64,000 bases of DNA from Sphingomonas glaciei (GCF_023380025.1 NZ_CP097253.1:2203001-2267000), one strand, 5' to 3'; shown: positions 16,820 through 25,096, numbered from the stretch's first letter. Numbers and translations: made by a program. Notes: generated from the letters alone by a model not told the origin.

Positions 16820-17615
16820 CACCGACGGTGCCTTCATCTGGTACGAACTGATGACCCCGGACCCGGCCGCCGCCAAGGCCTTCTACGACCCGGTGGTCGG
16901 GTGGGACATCGAGCCGCAGCCGGCGGGCGAGCTGGACTATCGCATGATCCGGCGGTCCGATGGCGGCAATGCCGGCGGCGTGCTTCGCCTGACCGAGGCG
17001 ATGACCGCCGGTGGCGCCCGGCCGGCGTGGATGGGCTATGTCTCGGTTCCCGATGTCGATGCCGCGGTGGCGGCGTTCGAGGCCGAGGGCGGCCGCGCGC
17101 ACATGCCGGCCACCGACATGCCCGGCGTCGGGCGGATCGCGATGGTATCCGACCCGCAGGGTGCCCCGCTCTATCTGATGAAGCCGACCCCGCCCCCCGG
17201 GCAGCCCGACGCGGTCAGCGACGTCTTCTCAGTCGACCGCCCGCAGCATGTCCGCTGGAACGAGTTGGCCACTGCCGACGATACCAAGGCGCTCGACTTC
17301 TACACCCGGTGCTTCGGGTGGAAGCACGATGGCGGAATGCCGATGGGCGAATTCGGCACCTACAATTTCATCGCCCAGGGCGGAAGGATGATCGGGGCGG
17401 TGATGCCGCTGATGCCGGGAATGCCGGCCTCCTCTTGGTCCTTCTATTTCGGGGTCGACGACATCGACCGCGGCGCCGCGGCGATCCGCGACGCGGGCGG
17501 CACGGTGATCGTCGATCCGATGCAGATCCCCGGCGGCGAATACAGCCTGTCGGCGGCCGACCCCCAGGGCGCGCACTTCGGCCTGGTCGGCCCGCGCCAC
17601 GCTTCGGGAGAATAA
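16812..17615 (+). CDS. two-domain VOC/glyoxalase-like protein
   Basis: The 267-residue product holds two VOC modules in tandem: residues ~8-120 (FIWYELMTPDPAAAKAFY, then PLYLMKPTPPPG) and ~137-260 (RWNELATADDTKALDFYTR, ending QGAHFGLVGPR). Two fused modules make a complete barrel, as in hydroxylase-like and antibiotic-binding relatives. It starts inside the last eight bases of the DUF1428 gene. The function is likely binding or isomerising a small electrophile; the substrate is not known. Confidence 0.85.
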   Translation: MADTDGAFIWYELMTPDPAAAKAFYDPVVGWDIEPQPAGELDYRMIRRSDGGNAGGVLRLTEAMTAGGARPAWMGYVSVPDVDAAVAAFEAEGGRAHMPATDMPGVGRIAMVSDPQGAPLYLMKPTPPPGQPDAVSDVFSVDRPQHVRWNELATADDTKALDFYTRCFGWKHDGGMPMGEFGTYNFIAQGGRMIGAVMPLMPGMPASSWSFYFGVDDIDRGAAAIRDAGGTVIVDPMQIPGGEYSLSAADPQGAHFGLVGPRHASGE

Positions 17616-17617
17616 AC

Positions 17618-18109
17618 ATGGAAAAGCTCACCACCGTGCTGTGGTTCGACCATGGCCAGGCCCGCGAAGCCGCCGAATTCTACGCCGCGACCTTTCCCGA
17701 CAGCCGTGTCGGCACCGCCGCCAAGGCCCCGTCCGATTATCCCGACGGACAGGCGGGCAACGAGATCACGGTCGACTTCACCGTGCTCGGCCGCGCCTTC
17801 TCCGGCCTGAATGGCGGGCCCAATTTCAAGCCCAATGAATCGGTCAGCTTCATGGTCCTGACCGACGACCAGGCCGAGACCGACCGCTATTGGAACGCCA
17901 TCGTCGATAATGGCGGGCAGGAAAGCGAATGCGGCTGGTGCAAGGACAAATGGGGTTTCTCCTGGCAGATCACGCCGCGCATCCTGCTCGATTGCCTCAA
18001 CGAGGGCGGTGACAAGGCCAAGCGGACGTTCGACGCGATGATGACGATGAAGAAGATCGACGTCGCCGCGATCGAGCGCGCGGCCGAAGGAGCGACAACC
18101 GATGCGTAA
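17618..18109 (+). CDS. PhnB-like VOC family protein
   Basis: This 163-residue protein is of the 3-demethylubiquinone methyltransferase-like/PhnB branch of the VOC superfamily (PF06983-like), despite the family name not a methyltransferase. Diagnostic strings are LTTVLWFDHGQAREAAEFYA, GRAFSGLNGGPNFKPNESVSF and GWCKDKWGFSWQITPRIL. It starts two bases after the preceding VOC gene and overlaps the DHFR-like gene by eight bases. It is the third VOC-fold gene in the operon. Confidence 0.87.
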   Translation: MEKLTTVLWFDHGQAREAAEFYAATFPDSRVGTAAKAPSDYPDGQAGNEITVDFTVLGRAFSGLNGGPNFKPNESVSFMVLTDDQAETDRYWNAIVDNGGQESECGWCKDKWGFSWQITPRILLDCLNEGGDKAKRTFDAMMTMKKIDVAAIERAAEGATTDA

Positions 18110-18824
18110 GATCCGGGGCAGCCTGTTCACCTCGCTCGACGGCGTCATCCAAGCCCCCGGCGGCCCCAGCGAAGACCCGACCGAGGGCTTCGCCCATGGC
18201 GGCTGGCTGCCGCAATTCTTCGACGAGGATGTCGGCGGCGCGATCGATGCCTTTTTCGGCAAGGACTACGACCTGCTGCTCGGCCGGCGCACCTACGAGA
18301 TCTTCGCGGCCTATTGGCCTTATATCGGCGGGCACGCGACCGGGATCGGCGAGGTGTTCGACAAGACCGGCAAGGACGAAGGCGAAGCCAGCGCGGCCCA
18401 GATGGGCGAGGACTTCACCCGCGCCCTGAAATACGTCCTGACCCGCGGGACGCCCGACCTCGGCTGGTCCAACAGCCAGCGGGTCGGCAGCATGGACGAA
18501 CTGCGGTCGATCAGGGAGGGCGAGGGGCCGGACCTGGTCATCCAGGGCAGCGGCACGCTCTACCCCGCACTGCTGGCCGAAGGGCTGCTCGATGAACTGA
18601 CGATCATGACCTTCCCGGTGGTGCTCGGCCACGGCAAGCGCTGGTTTTCGGACGCCACGCCGGCCAAGGCCCTGCGCATCGCCAAGACCAAGGTCACCCG
18701 CTCGGGCGCGGTAATCGCCACCTACGAACCGGCCGGCGCAATCGAGCATGGCTGGGCCGGCCCGCAATCGACCAGCGAGCGCGAAACCGCCCGCCAGGCC
18801 GCCATGGCGGAGGGCCGCTGGTGA
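18102..18824 (+). CDS. dihydrofolate reductase-family (RibD C-terminal-like) reductase
   Basis: The 240-residue product has the DHFR/RibD_C fold: MRKIRGSLFTSLDGVIQAPGG, DYDLLLGRRTYEIFAAYWP, and DLVIQGSGTLYPALLAEGLLDEL near residue 145, the NADPH-binding loop, ending VVLGHGKRWF. Members reduce folate-like, deazaflavin or other small substrates with NADPH; true folate activity is unlikely. It overlaps its neighbours on both sides (eight bases upstream, GTGA downstream). Confidence 0.86.
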   Translation: MRKIRGSLFTSLDGVIQAPGGPSEDPTEGFAHGGWLPQFFDEDVGGAIDAFFGKDYDLLLGRRTYEIFAAYWPYIGGHATGIGEVFDKTGKDEGEASAAQMGEDFTRALKYVLTRGTPDLGWSNSQRVGSMDELRSIREGEGPDLVIQGSGTLYPALLAEGLLDELTIMTFPVVLGHGKRWFSDATPAKALRIAKTKVTRSGAVIATYEPAGAIEHGWAGPQSTSERETARQAAMAEGRW

Positions 18825-19465
18825 GCCTGATCCTCTACGGGCACCCGTTCAGCAGCTACACCTGGAAAGCACTGATCCCGCTATGGGCCGACGGCACCCC
18901 GTTCGAGTTCCGCTCGGTCGAACAATTTGGCGCCGAGTTCGCCGCCCTCGCCCCCTTCGGCCAGTTCCCCTTGCTTGACGACGGCGGCACGGTGGTCGCC
19001 GAAAGCTCGATCATCATCGAATATCTCCAGCGCCATCACCCCGGCCCCAATATCTGGATTCCCGAGGGCGACGCGGGCCTGCGCGTCCGCTTCCTTGACC
19101 GGGTGTTCGACGGGCGGATCATGGACACCGCGCAGGTCGCCGTCGCCAATGCGCTGCGTCCAGCCGAGCACAAGGACCCCCATGGCGTCGAGCAGGGGAT
19201 GAAGCGCCTTCGCCGCCACTACGACTGGCTGGAAGGCGAACTGGGTGAGGACGGCTGGGCGGCGGGCGACCATTTCACCCTCGCCGATTGCGCCGCCGTC
19301 CCGGCGCTGTTCTACGCCGACTGGATCGAGCGGATCGGTCCCGAGCGGCCCAGGCTCAACGCCTATCGCGCGCGGCTGCTCGCCCATCCGGCGGTGTCGA
19401 AGGCGGTCGAGCAGGCCCGACCCTTCCGCCACTACTTCCCACTGGGCGCACCCGAGCGCGATTGA
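18821..19465 (+). CDS. glutathione S-transferase family protein
   Basis: The second GST of the cluster, 214 residues. The N-terminal domain has LILYGHPFSSYTWKAL with a Ser at the usual catalytic position (HPFSSYTW) and FPLLDDGGTVVAESSIIIEYL with the cis-Pro and ES glutathione-binding residues. The helical half ends GWAAGDHFTLADCAAVPALFYADW. It starts at GTG 18821 overlapping the DHFR-like stop, and closes the operon; the following SIMPL gene is 48 bp away with its own ribosome site. Confidence 0.87.
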   Translation: MSLILYGHPFSSYTWKALIPLWADGTPFEFRSVEQFGAEFAALAPFGQFPLLDDGGTVVAESSIIIEYLQRHHPGPNIWIPEGDAGLRVRFLDRVFDGRIMDTAQVAVANALRPAEHKDPHGVEQGMKRLRRHYDWLEGELGEDGWAAGDHFTLADCAAVPALFYADWIERIGPERPRLNAYRARLLAHPAVSKAVEQARPFRHYFPLGAPERD

Positions 19466-19513
19466 CGGATCGATGTGACAACGTATCATGCCCCTGTTCT
19501 CAGGAGCCGTGTC

Positions 19514-20275
19514 ATGCGCCAAGTCCTTACTCTGCTGCCTTTCCTCGCCGCCGCCTGCGCGCCTGCCAGCCCCGACCCGCGCGGGGTCGAGAAGGGCGAG
19601 ACCTTTCTCACCATCTCTGCCACCGGCCGGGCAGAAGCGCGGCCGAACGAAGCACGGATGCAATTGGGCGTCACCAGCCAGGGCGCCAATGCCGGCGAGG
19701 CAAGCCGCCTCAACCGCGAGAAGATGGCCCGCGTCACCGCCGCGCTGACCCGGCTGGGAATCAAGGAAGAGGATCTCCAGACCCGCAACCTGTCGCTGCA
19801 GCGGATCGACTATGGCCGGGAACGCGGCCAGTATCGCGCCAGCAACATCGTCGAGGTGCGGATGACCGACGTCGCCCGGGTCGGCGAGGCCGTCACCACG
19901 GTGACTGAGGCCGGCGCCAACGTCGTCGGCGGCCCCGACCTTCGCGTCTCCGACCGCGAGGCCGCCAACCGCTCGGCCTATGCCAATGCCTACAAGGCGG
20001 CGCGGAGCCGGGCGGAAGCCTATGCAGACGCCGCAGGGCTCAAGATCGTGCGTACGGTCAATATCGTCGATGGCGGCGAATATGGGGTGCCGAGCCCCAG
20101 CTATGTGACGATGGATGCCGCCGCGCCGCCACCGGCCGTCGCGCCGCAGCGAATGGTCATGCCCGAACAGGCGGTTCCCGCTGCCCCCCCACCGCCGCCC
20201 GGCGCGCCATTCAATCCCGGCGTCAACCGCACCGAAGTCCGCGTCCGCGTCGATTTTGCGTTGAAACCCGCGTGA
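19514..20275 (+). CDS. SIMPL-domain (DUF541) lipoprotein
   Basis: The 253-residue exported protein begins MRQVLTLLPFLAAAC, a lipoprotein signal with Cys at about residue 15. It carries a SIMPL/DUF541 domain (about residues 35-190: ISATGRAEARPNEARMQLGV, NREKMARVTAALTRLGI, ANRSAYANAYKAARSRAEAYA) and a Pro-rich C-terminal third before a final beta strand. SIMPL proteins are periplasmic, often linked to oxidative or envelope stress. ATG 19514 has AGGAG at 19502. It converges on the J-domain gene with only three bases between stops. Confidence 0.85.
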   Translation: MRQVLTLLPFLAAACAPASPDPRGVEKGETFLTISATGRAEARPNEARMQLGVTSQGANAGEASRLNREKMARVTAALTRLGIKEEDLQTRNLSLQRIDYGRERGQYRASNIVEVRMTDVARVGEAVTTVTEAGANVVGGPDLRVSDREAANRSAYANAYKAARSRAEAYADAAGLKIVRTVNIVDGGEYGVPSPSYVTMDAAAPPPAVAPQRMVMPEQAVPAAPPPPPGAPFNPGVNRTEVRVRVDFALKPA

Positions 20276-20278
20276 TTG

Positions 20279-20854
20279 CTAGGCGAAGGCGCTCGCCGTC
20301 TTCAGCGTCTGCCACGCATCGATGACGTTGCGCAGCTTCGCCTCGTGCGTGCGGTCGCCGCCGTTGCGATCGGGGTGGTAGCGCCGGACCAGCACCGAAT
20401 AGGCCTTGCGCACGGCCGGCAGGTCGGCGTCGTCGCCCAGCCCCAGCACGCCCAGCGCCGACTTCTCCGCCCCTGAGAAGCGGCTCGGCGCCTGCGTCGG
20501 CCCACGGCCCCGCCCGAACCGCCCGCGGATCGCTTCCAGCGGATCGCTGAAGTCGGCCCACGGGGGCGCCGGGTCGGACCCGCCATGGGCAAAGGCGCGC
20601 ACCCCGCGCTCCCACCCGGCGATCGGCGATTGCGCGGCCTCGATCTCCTCGGTGCTCATGCCAGCAAAGTAATTGTAGCGCGCATTGTGCTGGCGGACAT
20701 GCTCCAGGCACAGCCATTGCCACGCCCCCGGCCCGTCGAAGGTCGGTGCGGTCAGCGGCGCGCGGAACTCGCCCGGCTCGGGACAGCCCGGCACCGCGCA
20801 ATGCGTTGCCGCGCCTTCTACCCGGCCGTGGAACTTGGGGGATCGTGAAGCCAT
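20279..20854 (-). CDS. J-domain (DnaJ-like) protein
   Basis: The 191-residue product has a C-terminal J domain (from about residue 130) with the DnaK-stimulating HPD (VRRYHPDRNGGD), and an N-terminal part with Cys/His pairs (THCAVPGCPEPGEF, WLCLEHV) that may bind zinc. J-domain proteins recruit DnaK to specific clients. In many alphaproteobacteria, to my knowledge, this gene sits between cobS and BolA; here cobS is 6 kb away. Start ATG 20854 is preferred; TTG 20857 is adjacent. Confidence 0.88.
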   Translation of the reverse strand: MASRSPKFHGRVEGAATHCAVPGCPEPGEFRAPLTAPTFDGPGAWQWLCLEHVRQHNARYNYFAGMSTEEIEAAQSPIAGWERGVRAFAHGGSDPAPPWADFSDPLEAIRGRFGRGRGPTQAPSRFSGAEKSALGVLGLGDDADLPAVRKAYSVLVRRYHPDRNGGDRTHEAKLRNVIDAWQTLKTASAFA

Positions 20855-20895
20855 CAAACGTGTTTTTGTTGTGCCAGCCTGACTATATAGGCGCG

Positions 20896-21183
20896 ATGAA
20901 CATTTCTCCCATGGGTCCGGTCGCCCGCGAAATGACCGCCCGCCTCGAAAAACACCTCGCCCCGGCGCGGATCATGCTGCGCGATGACAGCGAACAGCAT
21001 CGCGGCCACGGCGGCTACCGCGAGGATGGCGGCGAATCACACTTCTTCCTGTCGATCGAGAGCGCAGCCTTCACCGGCCAGTCGCGGGTCGGGCGCCAGC
21101 GCCTGGTCTACAAGGCCCTCGGTGACCTGATGCACGAACGCGTCCACGCACTGGCCATGGAAACGAGGGCACCCGGCGAATGA
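20896..21183 (+). CDS. BolA/IbaG family protein
   Basis: The 95-residue protein has the BolA fold: REMTARLEKHLAPARIMLRDDSEQHRGH (pattern broken here only by quoting) with the invariant His, ESHFFLSIESAAFTGQSRV, and RLVYKALGDLMHERVHALAM ending. BolA proteins work with monothiol glutaredoxins in iron-sulfur handling or act on transcription and morphology. No Shine-Dalgarno is visible before ATG 20896; TATATA lies only 7 bases upstream, suggesting a leaderless or very short leader. It overlaps the pirin gene by ATGA. Confidence 0.9.
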   Translation: MNISPMGPVAREMTARLEKHLAPARIMLRDDSEQHRGHGGYREDGGESHFFLSIESAAFTGQSRVGRQRLVYKALGDLMHERVHALAMETRAPGE

Positions 21184-22082
21184 ACAACGACAGCACCATC
21201 CTGATGAGCCTGGCGCCGGTTAGCCACGACCTCGGCGGGTTCAAGGTCCACCGCACCCTGCCGCACAAGCAGCGGACCATGGTCGGCCCATTCATCTTCT
21301 TCGACCAGATGGGCCCGGCCCGCCTCGGCGTCGACGAAGGCATCGACGTGCGCCCCCACCCGCACATCAACCTCGCCACCGTCACCTATCTCTTCGAAGG
21401 CGCGATCGATCACCGCGACAGCGTCGGTTCGGTGCAGCGGATCGAGCCCGGAGCGGTCAATCTGATGACCGCGGGCAAGGGCATCAGCCACTCCGAACGC
21501 TCCCCCGCCGACGAGCGCGCCCATGGGCCCAAGCTTGACGGCATCCAGACCTGGCTCGCGCTGCCGCAGGACAAGGAAGAGGTCGACCCCGCCTTCGAAC
21601 ATACCCCGGTCGACCGCCTGCCGGTGATAGAAGGGGAGGGCAAACGCCTCCACCTGATCATGGGCGAGGCGTTCGGCGCCGCCTCGCCGGTCACCCAGCA
21701 TCACCCGACGCTCTACGCGGCGTTGGAACTCACCCCCGGCGCCTCGATCGAGCTCGAGCGCGAGGCCGACGAGCGGGCGATCTACCTGCTCGACGGTGAC
21801 GCCTCGGTCGACGGCGAGAATGTCGATCGCATGCATCTCGTCCTCCTCCGCCCCGGCACCCGCCCGATCCTCCGCTCGGAACGCGGCGCGCGGCTGATGA
21901 TCTGCGGCGGCGCCCCGATGGACGGCAAGCGGCATGTGTGGTGGAATTTCGTTTCCAGCCGCCACGACCGCATCCAGGAAGCCAAGCGGGCGTGGAAGGC
22001 GGGCGAATTCGCGCTTCCTCCGCAGGACGACCACGAATGGATCCCCATTCCCGAGGTCCCGCTGACGGTCAGCTACCCATGA
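21180..22082 (+). CDS. pirin family protein (cupin)
   Basis: The 300-residue bicupin has the pirin metal ligands: RPHPHINLATVTYL near residue 60 (two His) and KGISHSERSP near residue 103 (His, Glu). Pirins bind iron and act as quercetin dioxygenases or redox co-regulators, depending on the member. The gene starts in an ATGA overlap with BolA and ends with the same overlap into the next gene, forming a tight rightward run of four genes through the epoxide-hydrolase-like enzyme. Confidence 0.9.
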   Translation: MNNDSTILMSLAPVSHDLGGFKVHRTLPHKQRTMVGPFIFFDQMGPARLGVDEGIDVRPHPHINLATVTYLFEGAIDHRDSVGSVQRIEPGAVNLMTAGKGISHSERSPADERAHGPKLDGIQTWLALPQDKEEVDPAFEHTPVDRLPVIEGEGKRLHLIMGEAFGAASPVTQHHPTLYAALELTPGASIELEREADERAIYLLDGDASVDGENVDRMHLVLLRPGTRPILRSERGARLMICGGAPMDGKRHVWWNFVSSRHDRIQEAKRAWKAGEFALPPQDDHEWIPIPEVPLTVSYP

Positions 22083-22624
22083 GGCTGCTCCTGCCTCTGG
22101 CGCTGCTCCTCACCGCCGGTCCCGCCGCCGCCCAGTCGAAGCGGGAGACCTTTTCCTGTACCGCCGAAGCGAGCGATGCGGGGCTTACGGCGCAGACCCG
22201 CCGGCAGCTCGATCGCGGCGGCGACCTGCGGGGCGGCGCAACCACCGTCTCGCTGCCTCTCACCGGGACGAGCGGCACCCTGCTTGCCACGTGGGAAGTC
22301 CGCCAGGGCTTGCCCGAGGTCGCGCGCGGCAAATACGTCTTCCGCCTGCCCCCCGCGTCCGATGCCACCTGGCGGCTGGCCGGGACGCGCAAGCCGGTGC
22401 GAGCCAAGGACGGTGCGCTCACCGTGGGCGGGGAGGAGTTCACCGCGCTGCTCGCTGGGGGAGCGCCGATCCGGCTGGTCCTTGCGGACCGCAAGGGTCA
22501 GGAGCGTGGGCGCGCGACCCTCGACCGCGCGGCCTTCGACGCCGCGCTCGACCTCGCCCGCCAGGCCGACGCACGCGGCCTTTCCAAGGCTTATGACTAT
22601 CGCTCCTGCCCGCGAGGAAGCTGA
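22079..22624 (+). CDS. secreted protein of unknown function
   Basis: This 181-residue product starts with a clear signal peptide (MRLLLPLALLLTAGPAAAQS). The mature part is about 160 residues with several predicted beta strands and two Cys (TFSCTAEAS near the mature N-terminus and YRSCPRG at the end) that could form a disulfide in the periplasm. I recognise no family. It overlaps the pirin gene by ATGA and precedes the epoxide-hydrolase-like gene by four bases. Confidence 0.75.
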   Translation: MRLLLPLALLLTAGPAAAQSKRETFSCTAEASDAGLTAQTRRQLDRGGDLRGGATTVSLPLTGTSGTLLATWEVRQGLPEVARGKYVFRLPPASDATWRLAGTRKPVRAKDGALTVGGEEFTALLAGGAPIRLVLADRKGQERGRATLDRAAFDAALDLARQADARGLSKAYDYRSCPRGS

Positions 22625-22628
22625 GCCG

Positions 22629-23528
22629 ATGATCCGCTTCGCCCGCCACCCCCTGTCGACCGGCGTCACCCTTAACGTCGGCACCGCAGGGCCGGAGGAC
22701 GGCGCGGCGATCATCCTGCTCCACGGCTTTCCCGAATCGCACCGCACCTGGCGCGGGGTCGTCCCGCTGCTGGAGGATAAATACCGGCTGATCATGCCCG
22801 ACCAGCGCGGGTTTGCCGGGTCGGACGCGCCGCAGGACCCGAAGGATTATGCCACCGACAAGCCGGTCGCAGACCTGTTCGCGCTGGTCGATCGGCTCGG
22901 CCTCGACGATTTCACCCTCGTCGGTCACGACTGGGGCGGGGCGGTCAGCTGGGCAGCGGCGCTGCGGGGCGATCCGCGGCTCAAGCGCCTGGTCGTCGTC
23001 AACGCGCCGCACCCGGTCATCTTCCAGAAAAGCCTGATCGAGGACGCAGACCAGCGTGCCGCCTCGCAGTATATCACGGCCTTCCGCGCGCCAGGCTTCG
23101 AGCAAGCGGTCGAAGCGATGGGCTGGGACACCTTTTTCGACAAGAGCTTCACCGGCCACGTCGACCTCGCCGCCATCCCTCCGGAGGAGAAGGCGCAATA
23201 TATCGCCGAGTGGAGCCAGCCCGGCGTCTTCACCGCCATGCTCAACTGGTATCGCGGCGCCGCAGTGATGGTCCCCCCGCCGGGCGTCACCGTCCCGCTG
23301 CCCGACTTCCTCCTGCGCGCCTTCCCCACGGTGAAGGTGCCGACGCTGGTGGTGTGGGGGATGCGCGATAAGGCTTTGCTCCCGCTCCAGCTCGACGGGC
23401 TCGACGCGCTGGTCGACGACCTGACCGTCGAACGGGTGGCCGATGCCGGCCATTTCCTGCCGTGGGAGAAGCCGCAAGCGCTCGCCCGGCCGCTCCGCAC
23501 TTTCCTTGAGAGCCGGTTGGGCGCATAG
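22629..23528 (+). CDS. alpha/beta hydrolase, epoxide-hydrolase-like
   Basis: The 299-residue enzyme has the order seen in soluble epoxide hydrolases and haloalkane dehalogenases: the oxyanion motif HGFPESHRTW near residue 36, LIMPDQRGFAGSD, the nucleophile Asp in LVGHDWGGAVSW near residue 100, a cap domain, and a C-terminal His in VADAGHFLPWEKP near 276. The Asp nucleophile argues against a serine esterase. HGFPE favours epoxide hydrolase over dehalogenase. It probably shares a transcript with bolA-pirin and lies 11 bp before nusB. Confidence 0.86.
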   Translation: MIRFARHPLSTGVTLNVGTAGPEDGAAIILLHGFPESHRTWRGVVPLLEDKYRLIMPDQRGFAGSDAPQDPKDYATDKPVADLFALVDRLGLDDFTLVGHDWGGAVSWAAALRGDPRLKRLVVVNAPHPVIFQKSLIEDADQRAASQYITAFRAPGFEQAVEAMGWDTFFDKSFTGHVDLAAIPPEEKAQYIAEWSQPGVFTAMLNWYRGAAVMVPPPGVTVPLPDFLLRAFPTVKVPTLVVWGMRDKALLPLQLDGLDALVDDLTVERVADAGHFLPWEKPQALARPLRTFLESRLGA

Positions 23529-23539
23529 GCGCGGCTCCC

Positions 23540-24007
23540 ATGACCAGCTCGAAGAAATCCGCCCCCAAGCGATCCCGCGCCCGTTCGGCCGCTCGCCTGG
23601 CCGCCGTCCAGGCGCTCTACCAGCAGGAGATGGAGGGCACCCCGACGCCCACCCTGCTGCACGAATTTCACCAGCACCGCTTCGGCGAGACCATCGACGA
23701 AGTGACGATGATCGACGCCGAGATGGATTTCTTTGACGACCTCGTCCGCGGCGTCACCGCGCGCGCCGAGGAGATCGACGGCAAGATCACCGCCCGCCTC
23801 GCCGAAGGGTGGAAGCTCGACCGGCTCGACCGCTCGATGCGCGCGATCCTGCGCTCGGGCACCTATGAACTGATCGCGCGGCCCGACGTCACCGTCGGCA
23901 CGGTGATCGACGAATATCTCGACATCGCCCACGCCTTCTTTGGCGAAAAGGACGTTAAGTTCGTCAACGGGCTGCTCGACAAGGTGGCCGGGGACGTGCG
24001 GGCCTGA
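23540..24007 (+). CDS. nusB: transcription antitermination protein NusB
   Basis: NusB pairs with S10 (NusE) on boxA to support rRNA transcription. The 155-residue product has RSAARLAAVQALYQQEM at the N-terminus, the central FFDDLVRGVTARAEEID, and the end DIAHAFFGEKDVKFVNGLLDKVA, all diagnostic. A basic N-terminal tail (SSKKSAPKRSRAR) is common in the group. Its TGA overlaps a CTG that appears to be the thiL start. Confidence 0.95.
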   Translation: MTSSKKSAPKRSRARSAARLAAVQALYQQEMEGTPTPTLLHEFHQHRFGETIDEVTMIDAEMDFFDDLVRGVTARAEEIDGKITARLAEGWKLDRLDRSMRAILRSGTYELIARPDVTVGTVIDEYLDIAHAFFGEKDVKFVNGLLDKVAGDVRA

Positions 24008-24939
24008 GCGGAGAAGCCACCGTCCTCGCGCGCCTGCGTTCCCTGGCGACGCATCCCGCCGCTCGCGGCCTAGCCGACGACGTGGCGTTGCTTGGCGACC
24101 TGGTCCTCACCCACGACACCATCGTCGAGGGGGTCCACTACCTCCCCACCGATCCGCCCGAAAGCGTCGGTTGGAAGCTTGGCGCGGTGAACCTCTCCGA
24201 CCTCGCCGCCAAGGGCGCGGTCCCGGCCGGCGCCCTGCTTTCGCTTACCTTGCGCGGCGACGACCTGTGGGAAGAACGCTTCCTGTCCGGGCTCGAGCAG
24301 ATCTTCGAACATTTCGGCCTGCCCCTGCTCGGCGGCGACACCGTCGCGCTTCCGGCTGGCGCCCCGCGCGTGCTCGGCCTGACCGTGCTGGGCAAGGCCG
24401 CCGCCCATGTCCCCAGCCGCTCGGGCGGCAAGGCCGGCGACCGGCTGTGGCTGATCGGCCCTGTGGGAGACAGCGCAGCCGGTCTCGCGCAGCTCAGCGC
24501 CAGTCCCAAGGCGACCGGGCTGCTGGTCGACACCTATCGCCGCCCGATCCCCCTGCTCACCATCGGCGCGCTGCTCGCCCCGCACGCCCATGCGATGATG
24601 GATGTGTCCGACGGCCTGCTGCTCGACGCCCGCCGGCTCGCCACCGCCAGCGGCTGCGGGCTGCGCATCGACCTGTCGGCGCTGGCCCTGTCGCCCTCCT
24701 TCCGCGCCGCTCGCGGCAACGATCGCGCCGCCCGGCTGTTCGCCGCGACCGGGGGCGACGACTATGCCCTGCTCGCCGCGCTGCCGGCGGAGACCGATCC
24801 CTTAACGATCCTTAAAGGAACAGCCGTCAATATCATGGCGGTCGGCGAGCTGACGCGGGGCGGGGCCTTCGTCCTCGTCGACGACCTCGGCCCAGTGCCG
24901 CTGCCGGAGCGCCTTGGTTATGAGCACGACCTACCCTGA
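24004..24939 (+). CDS. thiL: thiamine-monophosphate kinase ThiL (non-ATG start)
   Basis: ThiL phosphorylates thiamine monophosphate to the diphosphate cofactor. Motifs include LADDVALL and THDTIVEGVHYL (Mg2+/ATP Asp residues), LSDLAAKGAVP, GGDTVAL, and MMDVSDGLLLDARRL. The conserved GE...LARL...LADD beginning lies before any ATG, GTG or TTG in frame; the first candidate giving the full domain is CTG 24004, overlapping the nusB stop as CTGA. A start at GTG 24082 would delete the first catalytic Asp pair. With CTG the protein is 311 residues, normal for ThiL. The function is secure; the start is inferred. Confidence 0.87.
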   Translation: MSGEATVLARLRSLATHPAARGLADDVALLGDLVLTHDTIVEGVHYLPTDPPESVGWKLGAVNLSDLAAKGAVPAGALLSLTLRGDDLWEERFLSGLEQIFEHFGLPLLGGDTVALPAGAPRVLGLTVLGKAAAHVPSRSGGKAGDRLWLIGPVGDSAAGLAQLSASPKATGLLVDTYRRPIPLLTIGALLAPHAHAMMDVSDGLLLDARRLATASGCGLRIDLSALALSPSFRAARGNDRAARLFAATGGDDYALLAALPAETDPLTILKGTAVNIMAVGELTRGGAFVLVDDLGPVPLPERLGYEHDLP

Positions 24940-25024
24940 GCTGAGACGCCCCGACTACCGCCGGCTCGCCATCGCCCTCGCCGGGTTGCTCAGCGGCGGC
25001 CTCACCGCCTTCCTCCTCGCCTGA
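24920..25024 (+). CDS. possible 34-residue single-span membrane protein
   Basis: An ATG inside the thiL end opens MSTTYPELRRPDYRRLAIA followed by a hydrophobic, Gly/Leu-rich helix (ALAGLLSGGLTAFLLA) and a stop. The pattern of a short charged N-terminus plus one membrane helix is that of small membrane proteins. It overlaps thiL by 20 bases and lies 72 bp before hppA. No strong ribosome site precedes it, so it could be chance. Confidence 0.4.
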   Translation: MSTTYPELRRPDYRRLAIALAGLLSGGLTAFLLA

Positions 25025-25096
25025 ACCAGAGCGGCTAGACAGGCTCGAATCGCTCCCTACACTCCCCTCCACAACAGGATGGGGAAAGCATTACCG

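Noticed and set aside
24833..25072. 79-residue leftward frame over the thiL-hppA gap
   Set aside because: Low-complexity Glu/Gly/Arg composition, antisense to thiL, no ribosome site.
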